Shown piece by piece: positions 19,683 to 29,079 of a DNA stretch of 64,000 nt (the first letter of the stretch is position 1; every line of letters starts with the position of its first letter). Origin of the DNA: Synechococcus sp. BL107 (GTDB taxonomy: Bacteria; Cyanobacteriota; Cyanobacteriia; PCC-6307; Cyanobiaceae); the NCBI RefSeq assembly GCF_000153805.1, contig NZ_DS022298.1, positions 1,616,827-1,680,826 on the forward strand, written 5' to 3'. The notes below the pieces were generated by a model. That model did not search any database. It was given only the letters and a program-made list of their open reading frames with translations, and had not been told where the DNA came from. The position numbers and the translations under genes were made by a program.

Positions 19683-20593
19683 GGGGTGGGCTGGAAACGG
19701 GCAATCACTTTCAACCCAGCCAAGCGCATCACCCTTTTGGCATCAGCAGGATCCAAACCAACATCAACCTGCACCACCCGGGCATCCGCATCGCCGGTGG
19801 GGTCGGTCGACAACACAGCACGCTGCTCAACCTGGGGACTAATCCGAATCACGCGACCATTCAGATTGCCTTTGAAACCACCATTTTCACTCGTTAAAAG
19901 CACGATTTGACCCATCCGGATACGCGCAACATCCGACTCATAAACCTCAATTTTGGCTTCCATCTTTTGACTGGCCCCAACATCCATGACGCCATCGCTG
20001 CCAGGGCGTTCTCCCTCATGGGCATGAATTTCAAGCACTAGGCCGTCAATCGGCGAGGTGAGTTGGCTCAATTCAAGATCTGTTTGCAAACCCTTTCGAG
20101 CCGCCAATGCCTCTAAGCGTTGACCCTGCATCCGGATCAGCTCTTCACGTTTGTTATCCACCAACACCCGTTCAGCAGCCCCCGACTCAGCTGCTTTTTG
20201 AAAGCGACTGACCTCAACCGTTTGCAGAGCTATTTGCAGCTGAAGACTTTGTAATTTTGCGTTGATTTCCTCTAGATCTGCCAAGAGTCCCTGGCGGTGA
20301 TCAAAGGTGGCCAACACCTCACCACGTTGAATCAGCGCACCTTCATTCACATGAAGGGCTGCGATTCGAGGCGTTCCCGCGATGCCCGCGGTCGGTGCCG
20401 CAAGACTACGAATATCGCCGGCGGGCTCCAGTTGACCGAGGGCTGCCACCGCTTCAGCTTTCCTAGGAAGCGCCTGCTCTGGAACAACTGGCGCGCTTTG
20501 AAGCTCTGAAGGCTTTGGACGCAGTAACCAACAACCGCCAGCCGCAACAACGACTGCAGTGGCTGCGATCAAAGGACGAGGAATCTGGAGCAT
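19679..20593 (-). CDS. devB: DevB-like membrane fusion (HlyD family) protein
   Basis: This is the periplasmic adaptor of the exporter. It has an N-terminal membrane anchor (PLIAATAVVVAAGGCWLL), a lipoyl-like half motif (AALHVNEGALIQRGEVLATFD), a coiled-coil hairpin of about 80 residues rich in Leu, Gln and Glu, the second half motif (SPIDGLVLEIHAHEGE) and a beta-barrel domain. The start codon overlaps the pcyA stop by one base (TAATG), which implies translational coupling to bilin synthesis. Confidence 0.9.
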   Translation of the reverse strand: MLQIPRPLIAATAVVVAAGGCWLLRPKPSELQSAPVVPEQALPRKAEAVAALGQLEPAGDIRSLAAPTAGIAGTPRIAALHVNEGALIQRGEVLATFDHRQGLLADLEEINAKLQSLQLQIALQTVEVSRFQKAAESGAAERVLVDNKREELIRMQGQRLEALAARKGLQTDLELSQLTSPIDGLVLEIHAHEGERPGSDGVMDVGASQKMEAKIEVYESDVARIRMGQIVLLTSENGGFKGNLNGRVIRISPQVEQRAVLSTDPTGDADARVVQVDVGLDPADAKRVMRLAGLKVIARFQPTP

Positions 20594-21333
20594 TAAAGAG
20601 TTGGCGGGTTATCAAACAGCAGAAGCTCGATGTATCGATCGGCCCACTCTGGATCGAACGCTTTCTCGAGCACCCGGCGGGTTTTGTCGTTGCGCTTCTG
20701 TTGAAGGCAGTAGTTCAGTTGGCCTTCATACCGAGCAATCGTAGAAACAGCTCTTGGTGATTCGGGAATCGCGCGCGATGCGCAGTCAGTAAGGACCTTG
20801 AGATAGTCGGTGACGACCTGATTAAAAAGAGCCTCCTCATCGGCTCCATCCGGCCGAATAAAACACACCTTGCTCGAAAAAATGGTCCCCCAGCCAGGCA
20901 GGTCTCGCACCTGACGAAATGCTGGCCTTTCGATCGACTCAAGGCCTTCGAACACAGGATCGGGTAATCGTCCCGATGTGGGCGATAGATCCACAATCGC
21001 TGCTGATATTCCCGCAGGACCCGCAACGATATCGGCACCAAAAATCGGTAGGTCGTATCGGGGATCAGGAAACCAAACGCAGTGAAGAATCTGCAAGCCG
21101 TTACCGAGTCTTGCTATTTCCAGATGAATTTTGCGAAAACCTCGGCACTGATACAGCTCATTGCCGATAAAAAGCGTTTCACCATCGAGTTCTCCATGAA
21201 TCGCCTTGAGGTCTTCAGCGGTGCTTAACGGTGCAAGTTCTGGAAGTTTTTGCCAAGACGAACGGATGGACGCTGCGAGCGTCAACACCAGAGGATGCAG
21301 TTCCTGACAGGGATCCTTCGACTGAGGCTGCAT
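20593..21333 (-). CDS. pcyA: Phycocyanobilin:ferredoxin oxidoreductase
   Basis: PcyA reduces biliverdin IX-alpha to phycocyanobilin with four electrons from ferredoxin, making the phycobilisome pigment. Catalytic residues of the family are in place: Glu in GNELYQ, His in FRKIHLE and Asp in [11 protein letters not shown]. The ATG at 21333 gives a 246-residue protein, the normal size; the frame is open about 100 codons further upstream but that part is not family-like and overlaps the divergent protease gene. It is the first gene of the apparent pcyA-devBCA unit. Confidence 0.95.
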   Translation of the reverse strand: MQPQSKDPCQELHPLVLTLAASIRSSWQKLPELAPLSTAEDLKAIHGELDGETLFIGNELYQCRGFRKIHLEIARLGNGLQILHCVWFPDPRYDLPIFGADIVAGPAGISAAIVDLSPTSGRLPDPVFEGLESIERPAFRQVRDLPGWGTIFSSKVCFIRPDGADEEALFNQVVTDYLKVLTDCASRAIPESPRAVSTIARYEGQLNYCLQQKRNDKTRRVLEKAFDPEWADRYIELLLFDNPPTL

Positions 21334-21400
21334 CAAGGCCGGCAGGCACAGAATAGAACTTTGCCACGCAGTTCTGAACCGTTCGTTCTTCGCTCCCAAG

Positions 21401-22639
21401 TTGGACAACTGGACTTTGCCCAACGGCACCCGTTGCGTGGCGGCAGCGATGCCCGATGCACCGCTCACCTGCATTGATTTTTGGTGCCAAGCCGGCAGCA
21501 GCAGTGAGCGGTCTGGTGAGGAAGGCATCGCCCATTTTCTTGAACACATGGTGTTCAAGGGAAGTGGTCGTCTAGCCGCTGGGGCATTCGATGAAGCCAT
21601 CGAAGCGCTTGGAGGCAGCAGCAATGCAGCCACTGGATTCGACGACGTGCACTTTCACGTTTTGGTCCCACCAGATCGAGCAGCAGAGGCTCTGGATTTG
21701 CTTCTCGAACTTGTGCTGAAACCAGCTCTCGAACCGCAGGGCTTTGCCACAGAAAGAGATGTGGTGCTCGAAGAGATTGCCCAATATGCCGACCAACCCA
21801 CCGAGCAAGTGCTGCAAAGCATCTTGAGCTTGGGTTGTGGAGACCACGCCTATGGCAGACCCATTCTTGGCGACGTTGCAACCCTCAACGCCATGGAGCC
21901 CAGCCTGATGCAGCGGTTTCACCAACGGCGTTATCTCGGGCCGAATTGCACACTTGCCCTGGCTGGCCCTGCCCCAGAAACTCTCAAACCGGCCATCGCA
22001 GCATCGGCTCTAGCGGACCTACCAGCAGATCAAAACAAGCCCAGCTCGCATCAACCCTTGCCGTTGATGCTTCAAGCCGGCCGCCACACGCAACGGGTCG
22101 ACCGATTGGAGTCGGCGCGAATATTGATGCTTTGGACGACAGCTCCCGCCCACAACCAGGACGCCGTCATGGGAGCAGATCTCGCAACAACATTATTAGG
22201 TGAGGGAAGAAGAAGCCGTTTGGTGGAGCGTTTACGGGAAGAGCTTCAATTGGTTGAGAGCATCTCGATGGATCTCACAGCCTTGGAGGAGGGGAGCCTC
22301 ATCACCCTTGAAGTGATCTGCCAAGAGGACGCATTGTCCGCCGTCGAACAAGAGATCAGTGCAGTGCTGCATCAAGTGGCAAACGAAGCCGTCTCAGAAC
22401 AAGAGTTACGGCGTGGTTATCAACTTGTGAGCAATAGCCTCCGCTATTCGTTGGAATCTGTCGGACATGTGACCGGTCTTTGTGCCAGCCACGTGCTTTG
22501 GCATCGCCACCAAGACTTGTTATCTCCCCTAAACCTCCTAGGCCACTGGAGTACCGACCGACTACAGACCGAACTATTTCCTGCGCTTCTGCCTGAAAAG
22601 GCCTGTGTATTGATTGCTCGCCCGGGAGATCACCAGTGA
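21401..22639 (+). CDS. M16 family zinc protease, catalytic subunit
   Basis: This is a pitrilysin/processing-peptidase family protein. The inverted zinc motif HFLEH is present near residue 45, with the downstream Glu in [12 protein letters not shown], so this is the active subunit. The 412 residues make the usual two-domain half clam. It starts with TTG at 21401, 67 bases from the divergent pcyA start. The stop overlaps the second M16 gene by four bases (GTGA), and the two products probably form a heterodimer. Confidence 0.92.
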   Translation: MDNWTLPNGTRCVAAAMPDAPLTCIDFWCQAGSSSERSGEEGIAHFLEHMVFKGSGRLAAGAFDEAIEALGGSSNAATGFDDVHFHVLVPPDRAAEALDLLLELVLKPALEPQGFATERDVVLEEIAQYADQPTEQVLQSILSLGCGDHAYGRPILGDVATLNAMEPSLMQRFHQRRYLGPNCTLALAGPAPETLKPAIAASALADLPADQNKPSSHQPLPLMLQAGRHTQRVDRLESARILMLWTTAPAHNQDAVMGADLATTLLGEGRRSRLVERLREELQLVESISMDLTALEEGSLITLEVICQEDALSAVEQEISAVLHQVANEAVSEQELRRGYQLVSNSLRYSLESVGHVTGLCASHVLWHRHQDLLSPLNLLGHWSTDRLQTELFPALLPEKACVLIARPGDHQ

Positions 22640-23889
22640 AATCAGCACTGGATGTTCTGGTCGAACCTCTCGCGTCACCGGGCGTGATGGCCGCAAAGCT
22701 TTGGCTGCCATTTGGCAGTGCTTGCGATGCCAAAGATCAGCGCGGTGCCCACGACTTATTGGCATCGCTTCTGAGCCGGGGCTGCGGCCCTTACAACCCA
22801 AGGGAACTCGCCGATGTTGTCGAAGGATGTGGAGCAGGGCTGCGCTGCGATGCCCAAGAGGATGGGCTGCTGCTGAGCCTTCGCAGCACCCTGGAAGACG
22901 CTGAGCTGCTTCTTCCGTTATTGGCGTGGATGGTGCTGGAACCGCATCTCGCACCGGATCAGGTCGCCCTTGAAAAAAGCCTTACCCTGCAAATGCTGCA
23001 ACGGCAGCGGGAAGACCCATTCCACATGGCAGCCATCGCCTGGCGAGAACTGGCATTCGGCGCTGGCGGCTATGGCCATGATCCGATGGGAGTGGAATGC
23101 GACCTCCAAAGCATCGAGCGTCAGCAGATTCTTCCCCTGGCCCAGCGACTCCCCAACGGGCGAAGCGTTTTGAGCCTGGCGGGCTGCTTACCCGATGACA
23201 TTGAGCACCACATTCATGCCATGGATGGATTCCGTGGCTGGCCCTTAGTCGTTGAAGAATCAAACGTTTGTCGTCTCAATTACGGAACGCCTGCGTGCGA
23301 AACGATTCACCTTGAATCCATGGACACCGAACAGGTGGTTCTGATGCTTGGACAAGCAACGGTCCCCCACGGACATCCCGATGATCTGGTGTTGCGTTTG
23401 CTCCAATGTCATCTCGGGGTTGGGATGTCGAGCCTTCTGTTTCGACGTCTTCGAGAGGAACACGGTGTTGCCTATGAAGTTGCGGTGCACTATCCACAAC
23501 TCATAGGACCAGCCCCATTTGTGCTCCTGGCTGCTACAGGAATGGAGCGGGCAGAACTCAGTCTGCGCCTCCTCCTTCAAAGCTGGGACGAACTCAGACA
23601 AACCACTCTGAGCCAAACCGATCTCACCCTTGCCCGCGCCAAGTTCATCGGTCAGATGGCGCAGGCACGACAAACCTGCTCTCAACGCGCTGAGCGGAGG
23701 GTTCAACTTCGCGCCATGGGACTGCGCGATGACCACGACCAGCGCTGCATGGACGCCATTCAGGCGATCACGGTTGATCAAATCCAAGCAACCTGCCAAC
23801 GCTGGTTTCAGAAACCCCAGCTCAGCCTCTGTGGCCCTCCAGAATCATTGGAAACGCTCGAACGGGTTTGGGCTGAACGACATTCATAA
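22636..23889 (+). CDS. M16 family protease-like protein, non-catalytic subunit
   Basis: This 417-residue partner of the preceding gene has the M16 fold but no HxxEH motif at the equivalent place (RGAHDLLASLL). The C-terminal half has the Arg-rich substrate-holding segment and GVAYEV, as in inactive processing-peptidase alpha chains. The start is GTG, coupled to the upstream gene. In this arrangement the inactive chain completes the chamber. The physiological substrate is unknown. Confidence 0.9.
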   Translation: MKSALDVLVEPLASPGVMAAKLWLPFGSACDAKDQRGAHDLLASLLSRGCGPYNPRELADVVEGCGAGLRCDAQEDGLLLSLRSTLEDAELLLPLLAWMVLEPHLAPDQVALEKSLTLQMLQRQREDPFHMAAIAWRELAFGAGGYGHDPMGVECDLQSIERQQILPLAQRLPNGRSVLSLAGCLPDDIEHHIHAMDGFRGWPLVVEESNVCRLNYGTPACETIHLESMDTEQVVLMLGQATVPHGHPDDLVLRLLQCHLGVGMSSLLFRRLREEHGVAYEVAVHYPQLIGPAPFVLLAATGMERAELSLRLLLQSWDELRQTTLSQTDLTLARAKFIGQMAQARQTCSQRAERRVQLRAMGLRDDHDQRCMDAIQAITVDQIQATCQRWFQKPQLSLCGPPESLETLERVWAERHS

Positions 23890-23910
23890 CGAGATCACGG
23901 CGTCAAGACA

Positions 23911-24198
23911 TCACTCGATCACGTCATCGGCATCGGTATCGGTATCGGCATCTTTTGTGGTGGCATCGTCTTGAGAAGCATCGTCTTGAGAAGCAGCCTC
24001 AAGTTGATCGAGGGAAATTAAATAGGTTCCGCGGCGAAACCGAACAGCAACGGTGTCGAACGGATGAAGCGCGACGACTTCACCCAACTCATCCAGGCTG
24101 ACAAGGTCCGATGGACGCAACATCGGCATGGGGTCGGCGGTTTTCAAATAAGGAACTTGTCGCTTCAGTCGCAACCTGTCACCAATGGAGGCCGTCAT
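23911..24198 (-). CDS. sipA: SipA-like protein (DUF3148), NblS-interacting family
   Basis: The core (VPYLKTADPMPMLRPSDLV, then VRFRRGTYLIS) matches the DUF3148 family. In Synechococcus elongatus and Synechocystis, SipA binds the histidine kinase NblS (Hik33) and stimulates its autophosphorylation, linking it to light and nutrient stress control. The ATG at 24198 gives a family-like N-terminus. The last about 30 residues are an acidic tail (ASQDD twice, then alternating Asp-Ala/Thr) that I do not associate with the family and that arises from tandem DNA repeats. Confidence 0.8.
   Translation of the reverse strand: MTASIGDRLRLKRQVPYLKTADPMPMLRPSDLVSLDELGEVVALHPFDTVAVRFRRGTYLISLDQLEAASQDDASQDDATTKDADTDTDADDVIE
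23922..23992. repeat. Tandem repeats coding the acidic tail of the SipA-like protein
   Basis: A 15-base unit is perfectly repeated twice (23963-23977 and 23978-23992), encoding ASQDD twice. Next to it lies a short six-base series (CGGTAT/CGGCAT, about 23925-23950) encoding the Asp-Ala/Asp-Thr run. Both are in frame, so copy changes would only lengthen or shorten the tail. Confidence 0.9.
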
Positions 24199-24254
24199 GA
24201 TCTCTAGGCAGGACATTCATTCTCGAGCAGGATGGGCCCAGTTGCTCGTGGAAC

Positions 24255-24824
24255 GTGAGGGCTCTCGCCATCTGGAGCGGTGCCCTGGCTGGGCTGATGG
24301 CCATTTTGATTGGCAGCCTTGTGCCAGCGGCCCTTCTCCTACCGACTCCAGAGATCGCGGTTCTTGATCTCCCTGCAACCTGGCAAGTCTCCGCACTGTT
24401 GGTCTGCGCCATGGTGAGTGGCCCTCGCGCTGGCGTTATTGCAGCGGTGGCTTACTTGAGCATGGGCTTCACCAACCTTCCGGTGTTCCACGGTGGTGGG
24501 GGGTTGAATTACCTGCTTGAGCCAGGCTTTGGATATTTGGCAGGCTTTGTTCCAGCCGCATGGTTAACCGGCCGACTGGCGCATCAAACGGGAATGCAGG
24601 ACCTATCAAAGCAATGCCTCTCTGCCGGAGCTGGCCTTTTGGTTTTGCAGTTGTGTGGCCTTCTCAACCTCGGTTTGGGTGCGCTACTCGGGCGGTGGAG
24701 TTCACCGTTGCTGAGCCTGATCATGCAGTACTCCGTCAACCCTCTACCGGCACAAATTCTCCTGTGCATTGCATCAGGCTTGCTTGCTGTGATTTTGCGC
24801 CGCTTACTGATCGTTGAATCATGA
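24255..24824 (+). CDS. bioY: BioY family biotin transporter, S component
   Basis: BioY is the substrate-binding membrane subunit of energy-coupling-factor type biotin uptake. The 189 residues form about six hydrophobic segments and include the typical GFTNLPVFHGGGGLNYLLEP stretch (20 residues) followed by GFGYLAGF. The start is GTG at 24255, 56 bases from the divergent sipA start. The end overlaps lspA by four bases. No ATPase or T component lies nearby, so it either works alone or uses a shared module. Confidence 0.9.
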   Translation: MRALAIWSGALAGLMAILIGSLVPAALLLPTPEIAVLDLPATWQVSALLVCAMVSGPRAGVIAAVAYLSMGFTNLPVFHGGGGLNYLLEPGFGYLAGFVPAAWLTGRLAHQTGMQDLSKQCLSAGAGLLVLQLCGLLNLGLGALLGRWSSPLLSLIMQYSVNPLPAQILLCIASGLLAVILRRLLIVES

Positions 24825-25297
24825 GCAGGTTGCTGCAACGATCCACAACCTTGTCGATTGCTGCAGCCATCGTGCTGATCGATCAGCTGAGTAAAGCGGG
24901 ACTCTCGGCGATCTTGGTTGATGGCAGATCGATCCCCGCTATTCCCGGGATCCTCTCCCTGCAACTCGTTCACAACAGCGGCGCTGCTTTCAGCCTATTC
25001 AGCGGATCCACAGAACTTCTTGGCCTACTCAGTCTGTTGGTGAGTCTGGGAATCCTGGTATGGATTGGGCGACAGCGCGCGATACCTTTTTGGCAAGGCT
25101 TAGCGACAGCATGCCTGTTGGGCGGAACGCTCGGAAATGGATTGGACCGGTGGCGCCTTGGCTACGTGGTGGACTTTCTAGCGCTGGTGCCAATTAACTT
25201 CCCCATTTTCAACGCTGCAGATATCGCCATCAATTTTGCGGTGCTCTGCTTCGGCATTGATCTCTGGCTCAATCGCCATGACGGAGACCATGCTTAG
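24821..25297 (+). CDS. lspA: Lipoprotein signal peptidase (SPase II)
   Basis: This inner-membrane aspartic protease cleaves lipoprotein signal peptides after lipidation. The family motifs are present: VHNSGAAFSLF, GNGLDRWRLGYVVDF with the first catalytic Asp, and FPIFNAADIAIN with the second. Four membrane helices are visible in 158 residues. It is coupled to bioY by an ATGA overlap and followed by the DUF697 GTPase. Confidence 0.95.
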   Translation: MSRLLQRSTTLSIAAAIVLIDQLSKAGLSAILVDGRSIPAIPGILSLQLVHNSGAAFSLFSGSTELLGLLSLLVSLGILVWIGRQRAIPFWQGLATACLLGGTLGNGLDRWRLGYVVDFLALVPINFPIFNAADIAINFAVLCFGIDLWLNRHDGDHA

Positions 25298-25417
25298 ACC
25301 CACCTCGGGAGAACATTCAAAAGTCCACAACCCAACCCTGGGATCAATGGCGATCGCCGTTGGCCTACGGGGCGAAATGGTCTTTGCCGCTAGGGGCCGA
25401 ATAAGCCAAGCCAAACC

Positions 25418-27007
25418 ATGAAAGGTCGCACACGGCTACTACTTGGACTCGCCTGTGCCTTGCTGGCCATGGTGATCGTGGGAGTTGTTTTACAGGCCGT
25501 CCGCACCCTGCTTTGGGATCTCAGTTATTTCCTGCCCCCTTGGCTTCTCACCCCAATTCTGCTGCTCGGACTCGTTCTCATCGCAACCGCCGTTGTCCAG
25601 GTGGGTCTGCCTTGGTGGAAGCAACGACAAACAACGGCACAACGCCGCCCCACGCAACCCCTGCAGGCGCCAACCAATCGGCGCGATGCCGCTGACCAAA
25701 GCCTGAGCAATATCGACCGTTTGATCGAGAGGCTTGAAAGTGATATTGCCCGCGAAAGCCTTCAGGCTGAGCGAGATCGGGTCAACGAAGAACTGCAGCG
25801 TGGAGACCTGGTGGTCGTCGTCTTTGGCACCGGCTCCAGCGGCAAAACATCTTTAATCAGAGCCCTCCTGCAAAAAATGGTCGGAGACGTGGGGGCTCCA
25901 ATGGGGCTCACCAAAGAAACGCGCAGTTACAGGTTGCGCCTCAAAGGGTTAAGTCGAGGACTGCAACTCGTGGATACCCCTGGGATTCTTGAAGCAGGCG
26001 ACGACGGTCTGAGTCGAGAAGATCAAGCACGACGACGCGCAATTCGAGCCGACTTGCTTTTGGTGGTGGTGGATGGCGATCTCCGAGCGTCGGAACTGGC
26101 GGTCGTGCGCTCGATTGCTGATCTTGGAAAACGGCTTCTCCTTGTTCTCAACAAACGCGATTTACGGGGAGTGGATGAAGAGAAACAACTCCTGCAAGTG
26201 TTGCGATCTCGCTGCACAGGTCTGTTGTCGAACGCGGATGTTTTGGCGTGCAGTGCCGCCCCTCAATCGATCCCACAACCAGGTCGGCGGCCCCTACAAC
26301 CCAAGCCCGACGTGATGGATCTGCTGCAACGCTTAGCGGTTGTGTTGCAGGCTGAGGGAGAAGAACTCATCGCCGACAACATTCTTCTCCAGTGCCGCAA
26401 CCTTGATTCCCGCGGTCGAGACTTGTTAAACCAACAACGCATCCGCGAAGCGAAGCGGTGCGTCGATCGCTATTGCTGGATCGGAGCAGGGGTCGTAGCC
26501 GCCAATCCACTGCCGGGTGTCGACCTCCTCAGTACGGCTGCGGTCAATGCCCAAATGGTGGTGGAAATGGCGGGCATCTACGGCATTGAAATGTCAAAAG
26601 AGCGCGCCAAGGAACTCGCCGTTTCGGTAGGACGCACCCTGGCAACCCTTGGCATGGTGAAAGGTGCCATGAGCTTGCTGGGTACTGCGCTCACCGTACA
26701 TTTGCCGACCCTGTTGGTGGGTCGTGCGATCCAGGGAGTGACAGCGGCATGGCTCACCCGAGTCGCGGGAAGCAGCTTCATTCGCTTTTTTGAACAAGAC
26801 CAAGATTGGGGAGATGGCGGCATGCAAGACGCCGTTCAAGAGGCGTTTCAGCTCAATCGGCGGGAAACATCGCTGCAACGCTTTTTGGAAACCGCGATGC
26901 GTCAGGTGGTGGCGCCACTTCAGCGGTCGGCGAAGCGACAACTTCCGCCCCAGCCAGGGCCTCGGGAGGAGGGGGGAGCAGCGGACCGCGGGCATCAAGA
27001 GCGGTGA
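25418..27007 (+). CDS. Membrane-associated GTPase with DUF697 domain
   Basis: The 529-residue protein starts with two hydrophobic segments (residues 5-60), then a basic linker, a coiled region (IERLESDIARESLQAERDR) and an Era-like G domain with GTGSSGKTSL (G1), DTPGILEAGDD (G3) and LNKRDL (G4). The C-terminal 200 residues form the hydrophobic DUF697 domain (PLPGVDLLSTAAVN onward). Cyanobacteria carry this as a conserved gene of unknown role, probably at the membrane. The last 150 bases overlap a minus-strand gene. Confidence 0.85.
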   Translation: MKGRTRLLLGLACALLAMVIVGVVLQAVRTLLWDLSYFLPPWLLTPILLLGLVLIATAVVQVGLPWWKQRQTTAQRRPTQPLQAPTNRRDAADQSLSNIDRLIERLESDIARESLQAERDRVNEELQRGDLVVVVFGTGSSGKTSLIRALLQKMVGDVGAPMGLTKETRSYRLRLKGLSRGLQLVDTPGILEAGDDGLSREDQARRRAIRADLLLVVVDGDLRASELAVVRSIADLGKRLLLVLNKRDLRGVDEEKQLLQVLRSRCTGLLSNADVLACSAAPQSIPQPGRRPLQPKPDVMDLLQRLAVVLQAEGEELIADNILLQCRNLDSRGRDLLNQQRIREAKRCVDRYCWIGAGVVAANPLPGVDLLSTAAVNAQMVVEMAGIYGIEMSKERAKELAVSVGRTLATLGMVKGAMSLLGTALTVHLPTLLVGRAIQGVTAAWLTRVAGSSFIRFFEQDQDWGDGGMQDAVQEAFQLNRRETSLQRFLETAMRQVVAPLQRSAKRQLPPQPGPREEGGAADRGHQER

Positions 27008-27137
27008 TCATCAAGAGATAGAGCAGTCCAATCGCCACAGAAATTGCGCCGGTCACGATGGCGATCCAGCGGGGTCGCTGCGACTGTTCCGGCATGGGCT
27101 GTTGAAGCAATGAATCGATTGTGGTCGATTGGATCAA
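26853..27137 (-). CDS. Small single-span membrane protein (94 aa) downstream of the PLP decarboxylase
   Basis: The frame starts with TTG at 27137, overlapping the decarboxylase stop by four bases; an ATG at 27095 (MPEQSQRP) is an alternative. One strong hydrophobic segment (IAIVTGAISVAIGLLYLLMI) is followed by a Pro/Ala-rich tail. The tail overlaps the 3' end of the GTPase gene on the other strand by about 155 bases. The coupling and the clean membrane span favour a real gene, though the family is unknown to me. Confidence 0.55.
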   Translation of the reverse strand: MIQSTTIDSLLQQPMPEQSQRPRWIAIVTGAISVAIGLLYLLMITALDARGPLLPPPPEALAGAEVVASPTAEVAPPPDASRFPKSVAAMFPAD

Positions 27138-28585
27138 CGCACCGAGCCATTGATCAGTTGTGCCAGTTCGGTCAGATGCTCTGGCGTGGTGTGGGGGTTA
27201 CCAAAAACCCCCTTCAAACAGAAGCGATCCCCATAGAACGGCCGCGAAAGCATGTACCCCGCTGACAACAGCTGCTGACGCAGATGATCGCTCCAGGCAT
27301 CACCGCTTGCTGAATCGCTTTGGTTGAGACGAAACGCCTGAATATGCAACTCACCTGGCAACAAGGTGAGGCGAGTGCTGTCCAATTGACTGGCAAATGC
27401 CGCTCGTCGCGCCAAGGCATTGGACAGAATCGTTTCGATGCCCACCTCTCCCAGCTGGCGAAGACCAAGCCAAAGCTTGAGAACTTCAGCTGGACGCGTT
27501 CCCTGCAGGCCCACCTCTCCGCCATGGTGTTCACCGGTCGGTCGTTCCATGTATGGAAGTCCGGTGCCGAACGTTGTGCTGAGTTGATGCCCATCACGAA
27601 GCAGGAGCAGCGATGAGGCCTTAGTGATGCCAAGCAGCTTTTGGGGGTTCAGCGTGATCGAATCCGCCTGATCCAAACCTCTCATCAAGGACGCATGCTC
27701 GGCACTCAGGGCAAAGACGCCGCCGATAGCTGCGTCAACATGAAGCCAAACACTGTGCAGTCGACAGAGATCTGCCAACTGAAGCAAAGGATCAATCGCA
27801 CCGCGAACCGTGGTTCCTGCTGTGGCCACCACCGCCAGACATGGACGCTGCAGACGACGCAAGTGATTCAGCTTTTGCTCAACCGCAGCAACACACAGTC
27901 GTCCAGCGTCGTCCGTTGGCAGCAAGACAAGGGCTTCATCCGGCAAACCCATCACCCGCGTTGCCTTGACCAACGACACATGGGAATCGCAACTACACAG
28001 GATCACCCCATCGCGAAGGCCTTGCCCACAGGCACGCGCCGTGACCAGTGCCATCAAGTTGCTGAGGGTGCCACCGCTCGCAAGGACACCACCAGCTCCT
28101 TTGGGAAGCCCAAGTCGCTGACAAAACCAGCGGCACAATTCCTGTTCCAAGCTGGATAGGCCTGGTGACAACTCATCCGCCAACAGGTTGTTATTGAGCC
28201 CCGCACAGACCAGTTCCGCCGCAATGGATGCCGTTAGGGGTGGTGGATCGAGATGGGCGAGAGAGCCTGGATGGGATGGCTGGAAGGCCCCATCCATCAC
28301 CACCTGCAAATCGTGGAGAAGAGCATCAAGATCCGCCGCCTCAGTATTCGGTGCAATCGACGGCTGGGGACGCATCAGAGGCAAAGGACTGTGCTGCTCC
28401 GCCGATCCAATCCAGGCACAAAGCAGATCCGCCGTCCTGTGCAGAAAATCCTGCAGCACAGGATCCGTTGCATAGGGAGCCGCAAACGGTGCCAATCGTG
28501 CCGTTGAAGGATTTGGATCGGAACCGGCGTGCAAGAGCGAGGGCTGAACTGACCTAATCCTCGCCCTTCGTGGGATGGTGCTCAC
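27134..28585 (-). CDS. Group II PLP-dependent amino acid decarboxylase
   Basis: This 483-residue enzyme belongs to the glutamate/tyrosine/diaminobutyrate decarboxylase family. The PLP-phosphate region is seen in GVLASGGTLSNLMAL, the ring-stacking region in HVDAAIGGVFAL and the Schiff-base Lys in NPQKLLGI; most relatives have HK instead of QK there. The substrate cannot be assigned; aspartate, diaminobutyrate or an aromatic amino acid are possible. The open frame begins with GTG at 28585 and overlaps the divergent tadA start by 16 bases, so one of the two starts may lie further in. Confidence 0.88.
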   Translation of the reverse strand: MSTIPRRARIRSVQPSLLHAGSDPNPSTARLAPFAAPYATDPVLQDFLHRTADLLCAWIGSAEQHSPLPLMRPQPSIAPNTEAADLDALLHDLQVVMDGAFQPSHPGSLAHLDPPPLTASIAAELVCAGLNNNLLADELSPGLSSLEQELCRWFCQRLGLPKGAGGVLASGGTLSNLMALVTARACGQGLRDGVILCSCDSHVSLVKATRVMGLPDEALVLLPTDDAGRLCVAAVEQKLNHLRRLQRPCLAVVATAGTTVRGAIDPLLQLADLCRLHSVWLHVDAAIGGVFALSAEHASLMRGLDQADSITLNPQKLLGITKASSLLLLRDGHQLSTTFGTGLPYMERPTGEHHGGEVGLQGTRPAEVLKLWLGLRQLGEVGIETILSNALARRAAFASQLDSTRLTLLPGELHIQAFRLNQSDSASGDAWSDHLRQQLLSAGYMLSRPFYGDRFCLKGVFGNPHTTPEHLTELAQLINGSVR

Positions 28586-29079
28586 AGCCGTGCCTGCGAT
28601 TCGGAGTGGATCAAACCGATCGATTCCACGAGTGGATGAAGGTGCTGTTGCAGCGGGCTCAGGTCAACGGCCTCAGCGGTGAGGTTCCTGTTGCTGCAGT
28701 GGTATTGGGTCCGGATGGTCGAGCCATCGGCCATGGCCGAAATCGACGTGAAACCGAACAAGATCCCCTGGGCCATGCGGAATTGGTCGCGCTTCGACAA
28801 GCCGCGTTGATACTTGGAGATTGGCGCTTCAACCAATGTTGCTTGATCGTGACGCTCGAGCCCTGTCCGATGTGTGCCGGAGCTCTAGTTCAGGCCCGAA
28901 TGGGGACCGTTGTTTTTGGAGCCCATGATCGGAAAAGGGGAGGTCTGGGAGGCACGATGAACCTCTCAACCCACCCCAGTGCCCATCACAAAATGACGGT
29001 GATCGGCGGAGTGATGGAGGCCGAAGCTTCCACCCAACTGGAGCAATGGTTCAAGCAGCGGAGGCAACGGAACCGCTGA
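28570..29079 (+). CDS. tadA: tRNA-specific adenosine deaminase
   Basis: TadA converts wobble adenosine 34 of tRNA-Arg(ACG) to inosine. The zinc site is complete: HAELVAL with the catalytic Glu, and PCPMCAGAL for the two Cys. The region HEWMKVLLQRAQ is the family N-terminal helix. The frame starts GTG at 28570; an ATG exists at the WM position but would remove part of that helix, so an upstream start is preferred. The end overlaps the convergent aminotransferase by 29 bases. Confidence 0.92.
   Translation: MGWCSQPCLRFGVDQTDRFHEWMKVLLQRAQVNGLSGEVPVAAVVLGPDGRAIGHGRNRRETEQDPLGHAELVALRQAALILGDWRFNQCCLIVTLEPCPMCAGALVQARMGTVVFGAHDRKRGGLGGTMNLSTHPSAHHKMTVIGGVMEAEASTQLEQWFKQRRQRNR

Noticed and set aside
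23260-23799. 179-codon minus-strand frame opposite the second M16 gene
   Set aside because: Fully inside a clear gene; composition is that of a shadow frame.
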